From: Bacteroidales bacterium
GTDB taxonomy: Bacteria > Bacteroidota > Bacteroidia > Bacteroidales > Muribaculaceae
NCBI GenBank assembly: GCA_030524765.1
Contig: JAUNGA010000008.1
Coordinates: 1-49,254, forward strand
Length of the DNA stretch: 49,254 nucleotides
Reading direction: 5' to 3'
Part shown: one piece after another, positions 15,802 to 24,798 of the stretch
How positions within the stretch are numbered: the first letter of the stretch is position 1
Layout: each line of letters starts with the position of its first letter
Program-made: the position numbers and the translations under genes
Notes under the pieces: generated by a model
Database searches by the model: none
What the model was told of the DNA's origin: nothing
The model's input: only the letters and a program-made list of their open reading frames with translations

Positions 15802-18138
15802 GTGAAACGGCAAGTAGGCTTTTCTGGCGCCCTGAGGGCGGCTCTGGCGGTTGTGGCCCTGGTGATGTGGGGCTGCAGCTCGACCAAACATGTGCCTGCC
15901 GACGAGATGCTGCTCGACAAGGTCAGTATCGATATCGATGGCGACAGCCGTGCCGGTACTCAGGAAGAACTGATAAACTTTCTGCGTCAGACACCCAACC
16001 ACAAGGTGCTCGGTTTTGCAAAACTGCAGCTGGCAACATACTCGCTGTCAGGCAGCGACACGACCAAATGGTACAACCGCTGGCTGCGTAGTCTGGGCCA
16101 GCCTCCTGTAATATACGACGAGGAGCTCACCGAGGCTTCACGCCGTCAGTTGCGTCAGGCGCTGATAAACCGCGGATATATGGATGCCGTCGTGACGGTC
16201 GACACGGCGTTGCACCCCGAGCGCAAGCGTGCCGAGGTGGCTTATGTCATCAATACTGGCGAGCCCCACACTATAGGATCGCTCGACCTGAATATCGCCG
16301 ACTCGGCCATACGCGAGATCGTAGAGACCGATACGATGCTGATCGATCTGGCCGCCGGCGATCTGTTTGACCGCAACAAACTCGACAACGTGCGCGCCAC
16401 CATCACCGAGCGCCTGCGCGAGCACGGCTACTATGCATACAGCAAGGAATTGATTACATTTACGGCTGACACCGTGCGGGGATCGAAGGTGGTCGATCTG
16501 ACTCTTAACATGAGTGGAGGTGTCGAGCGCGACTCGCTGCAGACGATGCGCGGCAACCGCGTCTACATGGTGCGGTCGGTGACGTTTGTGACCGAGGAGG
16601 CCGCTGCTGATCCGGCCATGGCCGACACGGTCGATTACCGGGGCTTGCAGGTGGTCTACGGCCGCGACCGCTACATACGGCCATCGTCGCTATACGATAT
16701 GTGTTTCATCGAGCCCGGCCGTCCCTACAACGCCCGTATGGTCGACCGCACCTATGCGTCGCTGTCGCGTCTGAGCATACTCAGATTTATCAACATCGAG
16801 ATGCGACCGGCCGGATCGGTCGGCGACATAGGCCTGCTCGACTGCGTCATCAGCATATCGCGCAACCGCAAACAGAGCGTGTCGCTTGAGCTCGAGGGCA
16901 CCAATTCTGAGGGAGACCTCGGATTTGGTATAGGTGCCACGTATCAGCACCGCGATCTGACGCACCGTTCCGAGCTGCTGACGGTGAAATTCCGTACTGC
17001 ATACGAGAGCCTGTCGGGCAATCTCGACGGCTTTATCAATAAACGCTACTCGGAATATGCGGGCGAGGCGGCGATCACCTTCCCGAAATTCGTGTTGCCC
17101 GGCGCATCGCGGGCATTCAAAAAACGTATGCAGGCGACGACCGAGCTGGCTCTGTCGTTCAATTATCAGGAACGTCCCGAATATACCCGCATCATCGCCG
17201 GCGTGGCCTGGCGCTGGAAGTGGAACGACCGCCGTCGCGACTACAACCGCCGCCATACGTTTGACCTGTTCGATATAAACTATGTGCGTCTGCCGCGCTC
17301 TACCATCGACTTTATCGATCAGATCGCCCCTGACAATCCGCTGTTGCGTTACTCCTACGAAGACCACTTCATCATGCGGCTGGGTTATACGTTCTACCGC
17401 ACCAACCGTCGCATCCCCACGCCCGAGGTCAACGCTTTTGTCATGCAGCCGCATATCTCGACGCTGCGTGCCTCGGCAGAGACGGCCGGCAACCTGCTCT
17501 ATGCGCTGTCGTCGGCATTCGGCACACGCCGTGACGACGGGGCCTACAAGGTGTTCGGCATACAGTATGCCCAATATATCAAGGGTGAGGTCGACTATAC
17601 CTATACCCGCAATCTCAACTCACGCAATGCGCTGGCATTCCATGTCGGCGCCGGCATAGCCTATCCCTACGGCAACTCGTCGATGGTGCCGTTTGAGAAA
17701 CGATTCTATGCCGGCGGCGCCAACGGCGTTCGAGGCTGGGGAGTGCGCACTCTCGGCCCGGGCTGCTATGACGCCCGCAACTCGGTGAGCGACTTTATCA
17801 ACCAGTGCGGAGATATACGTCTCGACCTTAGTGTCGAGTATCGTGCCCGGCTGTTCTGGGTATTCGAGGGCGCTCTGTTTATCGACGCAGGCAATATCTG
17901 GACCATACATGACTATCCCAATCAGCCCGGCGGCATGTTCCGGTTCAATTCTTTCTACAAACAGATCGCTGCGTCCTACGGCATCGGTCTGCGCATGGAC
18001 TTTACTTACTTCCTGCTGAGATTTGATCTGGGCATGAAGGCTCATAATCCCGCAATGAACCAGGAACCGTGGCCTCTCATACACCCCAGATGGGGACGCG
18101 ACTCAAACTTCCACTTCTCGGTGGGTTATCCATTCTGA
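15802..18138 (+). CDS. OMP85-family outer-membrane lipoprotein, TamL-type
   Basis: A 778-residue protein in which a signal sequence with lipobox MWGC is followed by SSTKHVPADEMLLDKVSI, the typical start of TamL, the lipidated TamA homologue of Bacteroidota. POTRA-like segments occupy about residues 25-380, for example RRQLRQALINRGYMDAVVTV and NVRATITERLREHGYYAY. The rest is the 16-strand surface-antigen barrel, with the OMP85 signature near GGANGVRGWGVRTLGPG and a C-terminal strand ending in Phe (HFSVGYPF). TamL is thought to work with TamB in outer-membrane biogenesis. The annotated start is a GTG at 15802; the longer frame from 15733 lacks a signal peptide at its N-terminus and begins upstream of the promoter. 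Confidence 0.9.
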   Translation: MKRQVGFSGALRAALAVVALVMWGCSSTKHVPADEMLLDKVSIDIDGDSRAGTQEELINFLRQTPNHKVLGFAKLQLATYSLSGSDTTKWYNRWLRSLGQPPVIYDEELTEASRRQLRQALINRGYMDAVVTVDTALHPERKRAEVAYVINTGEPHTIGSLDLNIADSAIREIVETDTMLIDLAAGDLFDRNKLDNVRATITERLREHGYYAYSKELITFTADTVRGSKVVDLTLNMSGGVERDSLQTMRGNRVYMVRSVTFVTEEAAADPAMADTVDYRGLQVVYGRDRYIRPSSLYDMCFIEPGRPYNARMVDRTYASLSRLSILRFINIEMRPAGSVGDIGLLDCVISISRNRKQSVSLELEGTNSEGDLGFGIGATYQHRDLTHRSELLTVKFRTAYESLSGNLDGFINKRYSEYAGEAAITFPKFVLPGASRAFKKRMQATTELALSFNYQERPEYTRIIAGVAWRWKWNDRRRDYNRRHTFDLFDINYVRLPRSTIDFIDQIAPDNPLLRYSYEDHFIMRLGYTFYRTNRRIPTPEVNAFVMQPHISTLRASAETAGNLLYALSSAFGTRRDDGAYKVFGIQYAQYIKGEVDYTYTRNLNSRNALAFHVGAGIAYPYGNSSMVPFEKRFYAGGANGVRGWGVRTLGPGCYDARNSVSDFINQCGDIRLDLSVEYRARLFWVFEGALFIDAGNIWTIHDYPNQPGGMFRFNSFYKQIAASYGIGLRMDFTYFLLRFDLGMKAHNPAMNQEPWPLIHPRWGRDSNFHFSVGYPF

Positions 18139-18144
18139 AACATA

Positions 18145-18792
18145 ATGAAACAGCTTGTAATCTTTGACCTCGACGGCACTCTGCTCAACACAATCGCCGA
18201 CCTCGGCACGGCCACCAACCATGCATTGTCGGTCAACGGCTATCCGACACATCCGATCACATCCTATCCCATGATGGTCGGCAACGGAGTGCGCCGTCTG
18301 ATCGAGCGCGCTCTGCCGTCTGAAGACCGCACAGATGCCACGATCGACCGGCTGCTCGGCGCATTCAAAGAGTATTACAACGCCCATCTGTACGACCTCA
18401 CCGAGCCCTATACCGGCATCGTGTCGCTGCTCGACGGGTTGCAGAGCCGCGGTGTGGCCATCGCTGTGGCATCTAACAAATATGAGGCTGCCGTGCGTCG
18501 GCTGATCGAACACTTCTTCGGCGACCGGCAGTGGGCCGCCGTATGCGGCCAGACCGAAGGCGTGCCCGTCAAGCCCGATCCGTCGATCGTATTCCGTATT
18601 CTGGGCGAGCATCCCACTCCTAAGGCCGACGTGCTCTATGTAGGCGACTCGGGTGTGGACATCGAGACAGCCCGCCGTGCCTGTGTCGAGTCGGTAGGGG
18701 TCACATGGGGCTTCCGTCCGCAACGCGAACTCGCGGCGGCCTATGCCGACCATATAATTTCTGATCCTGCCGACCTGCTCGGTCTGCTCTGA
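18145..18792 (+). CDS. HAD-IA phosphatase, phosphoglycolate phosphatase-like
   Basis: A 215-residue HAD hydrolase with a small helical C1 cap. Motif I is VIFDLDGTLLNT (Asp8, Asp10), motif II Ser in IAVASNKYEA, the motif III Lys in GVPVKPDPSI, and motif IV in VLYVGDSGVDIETARRA. The sequence order and length fit the Gph group, which removes 2-phosphoglycolate formed during DNA repair, but this group also contains pyrophosphatases and sugar phosphatases. It starts six bases after the tamL stop and is followed by a TerB-like gene after 26 bp, so the three probably share one transcript. Confidence 0.85.
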   Translation: MKQLVIFDLDGTLLNTIADLGTATNHALSVNGYPTHPITSYPMMVGNGVRRLIERALPSEDRTDATIDRLLGAFKEYYNAHLYDLTEPYTGIVSLLDGLQSRGVAIAVASNKYEAAVRRLIEHFFGDRQWAAVCGQTEGVPVKPDPSIVFRILGEHPTPKADVLYVGDSGVDIETARRACVESVGVTWGFRPQRELAAAYADHIISDPADLLGLL

Positions 18793-18818
18793 CTATCATA
18801 TCCATATACCAATCAGCT

Positions 18819-19238
18819 ATGAAGACTCCTCACCAGACCATCGCCGCCCTGCTCGCCATCACGATATGGGCCGACGGCGAATATTCAGAGACCGAACGAT
18901 TTATGGCCGACGAAATCGCCAATACGTTCAGGATACCGGCCGCCGACCTTGGCCGGTATATCGCTGACGCATTTGCCGAGATCGACGGCCTTGACGAGGC
19001 GGCGGCTCATGTATATCTGCGGCGGCATGCCTCGCGTGTGCATCCGCTGGAGATTCCTGATATTTTCAGGGCTGCGATTCATATGGTGCTGGCCGACGGC
19101 GAGCTGACCTCAGGCGAGGTCAACAATCTCCTTGCGATCAGCGAGGCCCTCGGCATAGATTATTCCACTGCCACCCTCATGCTCTGCGACATGGTCAAGG
19201 CAGACCCCGAGATCGAGCTGACCTACGAGCGGGTATGA
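18819..19238 (+). CDS. TerB-like (DjlA N-terminal-like) protein
   Basis: A 139-residue all-helical protein. It carries the two acidic repeats of the TerB fold: AITIWADGEYSETERFMADEI near the start and MVLADGELTSGEVNNLL near residues 87-105. In TerB these Asp/Glu-rich turns bind metal. The family includes tellurite-resistance TerB and many stand-alone proteins with no known role; nothing else of a ter cluster is present, so a tellurite role should not be assumed. It is the last gene of the tamL operon and is convergent with menA, with three bases between the stops. Confidence 0.75.
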   Translation: MKTPHQTIAALLAITIWADGEYSETERFMADEIANTFRIPAADLGRYIADAFAEIDGLDEAAAHVYLRRHASRVHPLEIPDIFRAAIHMVLADGELTSGEVNNLLAISEALGIDYSTATLMLCDMVKADPEIELTYERV

Positions 19239-19241
19239 TCA

Positions 19242-20120
19242 TTACAAGACAGCCGCGCAGACAAGCAGGATGACTGCGACGGCAAACATCGAGAGTGCCG
19301 TGCCGCCGAGCAACGGATTGAGCTGTGCGCCAAGACGCCTGACCATCAATGCCCGTAATTTGAGACCGAGCAACAGATATACCACTACGGCCACAAGTGA
19401 TTCGTAGCGTCCGGCCATGATGACAGCCACTGTCAGCAACAGTGAGGCGATGATTATGTCGGCAAGATAGATCCGGGCCATGCATCGGCGTCCCCAGCGT
19501 ACACACAGTGTGCGTTTGCCTACAGACAGATCGTCTTCGCGATCGCGATAATTGTTGATGATCAGTACGTTGGCACCCATCAGTCCGATGGCGACACTCG
19601 ACAGCAGCACCTCAGACGACCAGCATCCGGCAGCAAGGTAATAAGTGAGATTGACCGGTATGATGCCGAAGAAGAATACCACGGCCACCTCGCCCCAGCC
19701 GTGAGTCGACAGAGGGTAGGGGCCGGTGCTGTAGGCAAATACGCCGACTGCAATCAGTGCTCCGACGGCGAGCAGCCACCATCCGCCCCAGGCCACCAGG
19801 CTCAGGCCTACACATCCGGCGATACCGATGGTGACAAGCGTGGCCTTGCGCATGGCTGCGGGAGTGATGTCACCCTCGGTGACGCCGCGGCGCGGTCCCT
19901 CGCGGCCGACACGGTCGCGACCGGCGGTGTAATCGTAATATTCGTTGGCAAAGTTAGATGCAATCTGTGCCAATAGCGCGAAGGCAAGGCACAGGACGGC
20001 GGGCATGGCGTCGAACCTGCCGTCGATCAGCGCCCATGCCCAGGCCGTGAGCACGCCTGCCACTGACACGGGCAGTGTGCGCAGGCGCATGGCTTCAATC
20101 CAGCATTTCAGTTGTTTCAT
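19242..20120 (-). CDS. menA: 1,4-dihydroxy-2-naphthoate polyprenyltransferase
   Basis: A 292-residue membrane enzyme of the UbiA family with eight or nine hydrophobic helices. MenA joins a polyprenyl chain to 1,4-dihydroxy-2-naphthoate, forming demethylmenaquinone. The first Asp-rich motif is NEYYDYTAGRD followed by EGPRRGVTEGDITPA, which is characteristic of MenA rather than UbiA or heme O synthase. The second is NNYRDREDDLSVGKRTL. A -7 promoter element lies only four bases before the ATG. The gene stands apart from other menaquinone genes in this window. Confidence 0.93.
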   Translation of the reverse strand: MKQLKCWIEAMRLRTLPVSVAGVLTAWAWALIDGRFDAMPAVLCLAFALLAQIASNFANEYYDYTAGRDRVGREGPRRGVTEGDITPAAMRKATLVTIGIAGCVGLSLVAWGGWWLLAVGALIAVGVFAYSTGPYPLSTHGWGEVAVVFFFGIIPVNLTYYLAAGCWSSEVLLSSVAIGLMGANVLIINNYRDREDDLSVGKRTLCVRWGRRCMARIYLADIIIASLLLTVAVIMAGRYESLVAVVVYLLLGLKLRALMVRRLGAQLNPLLGGTALSMFAVAVILLVCAAVL

Positions 20121-20124
20121 GCTG

Positions 20125-20132
20125 CAAATTTA
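20125..20132 (-). promoter_or_regulatory. -7 element directly before menA
   Basis: TAAATTTG on the minus strand, then four bases (CAGC), then the ATG at 20120. The predicted transcription start coincides with the start codon, so the message would be leaderless. No convincing -33 element is seen. Confidence 0.55.
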
Positions 20133-20196
20133 CGCAATTTTTTGCGTTCGTCGCCCTGTCGTTGTCCGATATTATCCGGCCATCGGCATATACCAC

Positions 20197-21156
20197 TCAC
20201 AGCCGCACGTTGTATTTCTCGAGTATGGCGGCGGGATGATATGACAGCTTGGCCGCGCGCAGACCCTCGTCTCCGCAGTCTTCTTCGCGGTTGATATAGC
20301 GCAGACGCGGATGACGGCGCAGCATATAGGCGGCAAAAAGCTTGTTGACGGCGGCACCGGCACCGTTGATCTCGTGATTGATCTTCTCAATGTGGCAGAA
20401 AACCGTATCACCGATGACCTCGCCGACTGTAAAGGCGCATATCTCGCCGCTTTCCGAGCGCAATATGGCTCCCTCGAAAGGATACGACGACAGGCTGTCG
20501 AGCACCCGCCTGCATTGATCGTGCTCATACAGGGCCATGGCCTCGTCGGTCTTTTCGCCTATGGCATTTCCGCTGAAGAATAGCATGGTCTCCGGCAGCA
20601 GCTCATGCGTGAGGGCCTCGAAGCGCCAATGCGGATTTTCGGCAAAGAAGCGATTGACGTGATTGCGTTTCTTCATGAGATGCTTGCCTGTGAGAGTGGC
20701 CAGAGCCGAAATGTCGTAGAGATAGTCCGACCAGTCGTCGAGGCGTTCGACCACAGCATCAGGTCCGGCTGCTTCGAGCAAAGCGTCAAGACGATCGGCG
20801 GGCACGGCAGAGAAAACGACAGGAATATTCTTCAGTCGACAATAGTCGCGGATCATACGCACGGCGTCGCTAAGCGGCAACTCGCCCACCGGCAGACTGA
20901 AAGCAATTTCGTCGGGACGGTTTTCGGTGCGCCCCAATATAAATAATGTGTCGTCGACCACACAATACTCATAATGGAAATAGTCGATCCACATGTATAT
21001 GCCACCTATAGAATAATCGCACGTTCTACTCTGCGATGCCTGCAACATGCTGTTGATTAGTGGCATGTCGGCCAACGAGATGGGTTTGAACTTGAGCGGT
21101 GAGAGCGTGATCGTATCGGTCGACGGACCCTTTGAAAATTGAAACGGGAATTTCAT
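20197..21156 (-). CDS. DUF2156 (LPG-synthase C-terminal-like, GNAT fold) protein
   Basis: A 319-residue soluble protein fitting the DUF2156 family, the aminoacyl-transferase half of bacterial phosphatidylglycerol lysyltransferases, here without any membrane domain. Useful signatures are YLYDISALATLTGKHLMKKR followed by NHVNRF, the middle strand FEGAILRSESGEICAFTVGE, and the end RLRYINREEDCGDEGLRAAK with LSYHPA. It is expected to have a tandem GNAT fold and transfer an acyl or aminoacyl group, substrate unknown. It is upstream of menA on the same strand, but menA has its own promoter element. The region in front of it carries three TTTTAAAT boxes and no normal -7 element. Confidence 0.85.
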   Translation of the reverse strand: MKFPFQFSKGPSTDTITLSPLKFKPISLADMPLINSMLQASQSRTCDYSIGGIYMWIDYFHYEYCVVDDTLFILGRTENRPDEIAFSLPVGELPLSDAVRMIRDYCRLKNIPVVFSAVPADRLDALLEAAGPDAVVERLDDWSDYLYDISALATLTGKHLMKKRNHVNRFFAENPHWRFEALTHELLPETMLFFSGNAIGEKTDEAMALYEHDQCRRVLDSLSSYPFEGAILRSESGEICAFTVGEVIGDTVFCHIEKINHEINGAGAAVNKLFAAYMLRRHPRLRYINREEDCGDEGLRAAKLSYHPAAILEKYNVRL

Positions 21157-21169
21157 AACGGGAAAAGGT

Positions 21170-21200
21170 TTTTAAATCGGTTTTAAATAAGCTTTTAAAT
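21170..21200. repeat. Three TTTTAAAT boxes in the divergent DUF2156/serpin spacer
   Basis: TTTTAAAT occurs at 21170-21177, 21181-21188 and 21193-21200, with starts 11 and 12 bases apart, close to one helical turn. This is what an operator for a regulator binding one DNA face can look like. No regulator is identified. Confidence 0.4.
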
Positions 21201-21296
21201 ACAACACACAACACATGTCTTTTGATTTGTGGCAGACGCACACCATGGCTTTTCAATAGGTTGTTAATCGATTATTTTCAAATTTTAACATGTTTT

Positions 21297-21329
21297 TTTG
21301 TATTTTAAGTTAAAGTTGCATTATATTTG
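21297..21329 (+). promoter_or_regulatory. Promoter of the serpin gene
   Basis: TTTG (21297-21300), 21 bases, then TATATTTG (21322-21329). This is a complete consensus match. The leader would be about 75 bases and is AT-rich. Confidence 0.75.
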
Positions 21330-21409
21330 TGGCGATATAATTCCTGATGTTCTATAAAATCTATTGGGACTCTTGCAATTACACATATTTATCAGCTTAA
21401 TTTCTTTTT

Positions 21410-22636
21410 ATGATGAAAGTAAAGACCCTAATCCTTTCGGCCCTGCTTGTCATGACGGGCTGTACAAACAACTCCTTACCGGATGAGCCGACGCCTGCTC
21501 AGCCCGCAGAGGAAGAGCAGCCTGTCTCCGATGAGCTTTCGTTTAGACTTACACCCGAGCAAAGTGCTGTCAACGCATCGATCAACCGATCGACATTCGG
21601 GCTGCTTGCCGACTGCTACGCCACAGATCCGGGCAAAAATATGTCGGTGTCGCCCGTCAGCGTGTCGATTTGTCTGGGCATGATTGCAAACAGTGTCGAT
21701 GACAACACAGCCGCGGCTATCGCCGAGTCGCTTGGCTATACCGATCTTAAGGCACTCAATGGACTCTGCTCACAGCTGCTGACCTATCTGCCGGCCGGCC
21801 AACATGGTGCCGAATTGCTGATTGCCAATTCGGTATGGCATGATTCCCGCCTGCCTGTCGCCGACACATACACCAAAATGATCTCGGAGACATTCAAGTC
21901 CGATGTGATCGGCGCCGACTTCGAAGCACCTGCGACGGTCGATCTCATCAACAGCTGGTGTGCCGACCATACCAAAGGTAAAATCGACAAAATCATAGAC
22001 GAAATAAATGGATCGATATACTGGATCAATGCCCTTTACTTTGCCGGTATGTGGGAGGTGCCTTTCGACAAATCGCTCACCCGTAAGGCCGATTTCACCA
22101 CACCCGACGGCATACGCGAGGTCGACATGATGCATCTCGACCTGCAATGCGCATACAGTCACAATGATATCTATCGCTCGGTCGATCTCGGTTTCAAGGG
22201 CGGCAATACCATCCTCAGACTGTATCTTCCGGCCCGGGGGGTGGGCATCGAGTCTCTGCTCGCGTCAATCGATTCGGATCCTGTCATAGGCGGCAACGCC
22301 AATCTGCATCTCGACCTGCCACGCTTCGATGTCAATACTTTCCTCGACATGACCGGAATACTTGAGCGCAGAGGCATTTCCCTGCAAAACGTGTGGCCCT
22401 CTAAAATGGGTCTTGACGCAAGTGCTCCAATGAGATTCAAACACAACACCACGACCACTGTCGACGAAGACGGTGCGACGGTGGCGGCCGTCAGTTTCGG
22501 GAATTGGGCCGTTGATGTCCCCGATTCCGAGGCTCCCGTCGATCTGACTCTGACATTTGATCGTCCGTTTGTCTATACAGTCACCAACCGCATTACCGGC
22601 AGCTGCATCATGGCCGGCGTGGTGACCAATCCCTGA
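21410..22636 (+). CDS. Lipoprotein serpin (serine/cysteine protease inhibitor)
   Basis: A 408-residue serpin preceded by a lipoprotein signal (MMKVKTLILSALLVMTGC); the second ATG at 21413 is equally possible. Full-length serpin fold markers are SPVSVSICLGMIANS, WINALYFAGMWEVPFDKS and the end FDRPFVYTVTNR...IMAGVVTNP. The reactive-loop hinge reads VDEDGATVAAVSF: small residues at P15-P9 are what inhibitory serpins need for loop insertion. Counting 17 residues from the hinge Glu places P4-P1 at Trp-Ala-Val-Asp (22505-22516), with Asp369 at P1. Serpins trap proteases covalently; this one would sit on an outer membrane face. It is monocistronic, with its own promoter and a strong hairpin after it. 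Confidence 0.93.
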   Translation: MMKVKTLILSALLVMTGCTNNSLPDEPTPAQPAEEEQPVSDELSFRLTPEQSAVNASINRSTFGLLADCYATDPGKNMSVSPVSVSICLGMIANSVDDNTAAAIAESLGYTDLKALNGLCSQLLTYLPAGQHGAELLIANSVWHDSRLPVADTYTKMISETFKSDVIGADFEAPATVDLINSWCADHTKGKIDKIIDEINGSIYWINALYFAGMWEVPFDKSLTRKADFTTPDGIREVDMMHLDLQCAYSHNDIYRSVDLGFKGGNTILRLYLPARGVGIESLLASIDSDPVIGGNANLHLDLPRFDVNTFLDMTGILERRGISLQNVWPSKMGLDASAPMRFKHNTTTTVDEDGATVAAVSFGNWAVDVPDSEAPVDLTLTFDRPFVYTVTNRITGSCIMAGVVTNP

Positions 22637-22657
22637 CAAGTTCTGATATACTACATC

Positions 22658-22697
22658 GCGGGGCGCCCGCAGTCTATGACGGCTGTGGGCGCCCCGC
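22658..22697 (+). terminator. Strong hairpin after the serpin gene
   Basis: GCGGGGCGCCC (22658-22668) pairs perfectly with GGGCGCCCCGC (22687-22697), and CAG/CTG extends the stem inward. No T-tract follows on either strand, so it may end transcription weakly or protect the 3' end of the message. Confidence 0.55.
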
Positions 22698-22746
22698 ACT
22701 GTAAAAAGACAACAAGAGGTTAATAAATCGTTAATTTTTACTTATT

Positions 22747-22778
22747 TTTGGTCGGATTAATGGGATTTTGTAATTTTG
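22747..22778 (+). promoter_or_regulatory. Promoter of the coaX operon
   Basis: TTTG (22747-22750), 20 bases, then TAATTTTG (22771-22778), a perfect consensus. The ATG at 22788 follows nine bases later, so the leader is only a few bases long. Confidence 0.75.
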
Positions 22779-22787
22779 CCAATTGTA

Positions 22788-23519
22788 ATGGCAACGAAGC
22801 TTACCATCGACGAGGGAAACTCCTCGACTAAAATAGCCCTGTGGCGCGATGACGTCATGGTGGCGGTCTCCACGTGCTCGAGCGGCAGCGTAGAGCATGT
22901 GGCCGCTATGGCCGGCGCCGATGCGCCGGTCGACACCGCTATTTTTTGTTCGGTGTGCCGTCGCGATCCATCGGCTGTGCGTAAGGCTCTGTCGGGGCTG
23001 GCGCGCAAGGTCATTGTGCTCGATGCGTCGACACCGTTGCCCGTACAGATAGGCTATCGCACCCCCGGCACGCTTGGCGCCGACCGCATCGCCGCCGCCG
23101 CGGGCGCCACAGTCCTGGCGCCGGGGCGCACGGCACTGGTAGTCGACATGGGCACGGCGATCACATATGATGTGGTGCACCCCGACGGCACATTTATCGG
23201 CGGCAACATCGCGCCCGGCATATTCGTACGCCTCGAGGCTCTCAACCACTTTACCAAGGCTCTGCCACTGGTTGAGACCGACGGTGACTGTCCGCGCTGG
23301 GGCTACGACACAGAGACGGCTCTGCGCTCGGGTGCCATACGCGGCGTGGTGGGCGAGCTGCAGTACTACCGACATTGCCTGACCGACGACGCCGTGGTAA
23401 TTCTCACCGGTGGCTCGGCCGATCTGATCATACCGTATATCTCGTCGGCGATCATCGTTGAACCAAATCTCGTCCTCAAAGGATTAAATTGCATAATCGA
23501 TTACAATGAAGATAAATAG
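22788..23519 (+). CDS. coaX: Type III pantothenate kinase
   Basis: A 243-residue enzyme that phosphorylates pantothenate in the first step of coenzyme A synthesis. The ATG at 22788 starts MATKLTIDEGNSSTKIALW, which contains the DxGNSxxK phosphate motif (Asp8). Further markers are GYRTPGTLGADRIAAAAGAT, where the Gly-x-Asp-Arg pantothenate site lies, and VVDMGTAITYDVV, the adenosine motif. The C-terminal LTGGSADLI is also typical. The frame from 22776 would begin inside the -7 promoter element and is rejected. The next gene overlaps by 14 bases. Confidence 0.95.
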   Translation: MATKLTIDEGNSSTKIALWRDDVMVAVSTCSSGSVEHVAAMAGADAPVDTAIFCSVCRRDPSAVRKALSGLARKVIVLDASTPLPVQIGYRTPGTLGADRIAAAAGATVLAPGRTALVVDMGTAITYDVVHPDGTFIGGNIAPGIFVRLEALNHFTKALPLVETDGDCPRWGYDTETALRSGAIRGVVGELQYYRHCLTDDAVVILTGGSADLIIPYISSAIIVEPNLVLKGLNCIIDYNEDK

Positions 23520-24750
23520 ACTCCTCACCGGGCTGATCGCCCTTGTGGCCGGTGTTGCCGGCCTGACCGCCCAGAACGGCACGATGACACCTTATTCGCG
23601 TTTTGGCTACGGCATACTGAGCGATAACGCGACGGCTTCCCAGCAGGCTATGGGCGGCGTCGGATATGCCATGAACTCGGGCCGTCAGATCAATGTGATG
23701 AATCCGGCATCGTATGCCTGTGTCGACTCGCTGACTTTTCTTTTTGACATGGGGGTCGACCTCACCAATCTGTGGTCGTCCGAGGTCATTGACGACAAGC
23801 GCACGTCTGAGCATCAGATCGGTGGCGGACTGAGCTATGTGACCATGCAGTTCCCGCTCAGCAAGCGTCTGGGTATGTCGGTGGGTCTGGTGCCATTCTC
23901 GTCGGTGGGCTATGCATTCGGCAACAACATCCACAACGGATATGCCGAGCGACAGGGCTCGGGCAGCATCAACCAGCTCTATGCCGGCGTCGGTGGCAAA
24001 ATTGTCGGAGGCCTGACGGTGGGTATCAATATATCTTATCTGTTCGGCACACTGGTTAATGACACCTACGCCATCACATCTACCGGCTCTACCGGTCTGT
24101 ACGAGCGCGAGATGCGAGTGCGCGACTGGCGACTTAACGCCGGCATACAATATGGCTTCGATCTGGGACGCGACCGCCTGACGATCGGTCTGGCCTACAC
24201 GCCCGGCAAGGCTTTGCTGGGCCGCACACGCACGATGTTCTACGACGCCAATGCCGATGCCAATGCCGACCCGCAGGAGACCGATAATTTCAAACTCAAG
24301 GACTTATACAAGATGGCTCCGACTTATGGCGGTGGCATCAACTACACCTGGCGCAACCGGTTGATGGTAGAGGCCGATGTGACATATCAGCCATGGTCGT
24401 CGTGTAAATACAACGGCGCTACCGGCGAATTGGCCGACCGTTATAAGATAGGACTCGGCGCCCAGTATCAGCCTGCCCTGCGCGGTTCTTATCTGCAGCG
24501 CACACAGTATCGTGCCGGTGTCTTCTATGACCGCGACTATCTGGTGGTGCGCGGCAACAATGTGCGCGAGTATGGCGCGTCGATAGGTTTTGGTCTGCCC
24601 GTGCCCGGATTCAAGACCGTCGTAAGCCTCGGTGTGGGCTGGCTGCACCGTCAGGCTTATCCCACGGCGCTGATCAAGGAAGATTATCTGCAGGTGACTC
24701 TGGGAATCAACTTCAATGAGATGTGGTTCCGCAAGAGCAAAATCTATTGA
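23506..24750 (+). CDS. Outer-membrane beta-barrel protein, OmpP1/FadL-like
   Basis: A 414-residue protein with a signal peptide ending near GLTAQ. It then begins GTMTPYSRFGYGILSDN and QAMGGVGYAMNSGRQINVMNPASYA, the form common to the Bacteroidota barrels found between coaX and lptC. Alternating strands fill the rest, with a C-terminal strand LQVTLGINFNEMWF. Members are distantly like FadL/OmpP1 transporters for hydrophobic compounds, but no substrate is known for this branch. The gene starts within the end of coaX, and lptC follows, so the operon joins envelope assembly with coenzyme A synthesis. Confidence 0.8.
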   Translation: MKINRLLTGLIALVAGVAGLTAQNGTMTPYSRFGYGILSDNATASQQAMGGVGYAMNSGRQINVMNPASYACVDSLTFLFDMGVDLTNLWSSEVIDDKRTSEHQIGGGLSYVTMQFPLSKRLGMSVGLVPFSSVGYAFGNNIHNGYAERQGSGSINQLYAGVGGKIVGGLTVGINISYLFGTLVNDTYAITSTGSTGLYEREMRVRDWRLNAGIQYGFDLGRDRLTIGLAYTPGKALLGRTRTMFYDANADANADPQETDNFKLKDLYKMAPTYGGGINYTWRNRLMVEADVTYQPWSSCKYNGATGELADRYKIGLGAQYQPALRGSYLQRTQYRAGVFYDRDYLVVRGNNVREYGASIGFGLPVPGFKTVVSLGVGWLHRQAYPTALIKEDYLQVTLGINFNEMWFRKSKIY

Positions 24751-24798
24751 TATAGCTAAGTATATCCGTATCCGACATAGTCGAGAATGTCTTGTAGC

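Noticed and set aside
22658-22697. Strong palindrome as a replication or attachment site
   Set aside because: It sits immediately after the serpin stop in a convergent-free spacer, as a 3'-end hairpin would; no repeat copy or integrase is nearby.
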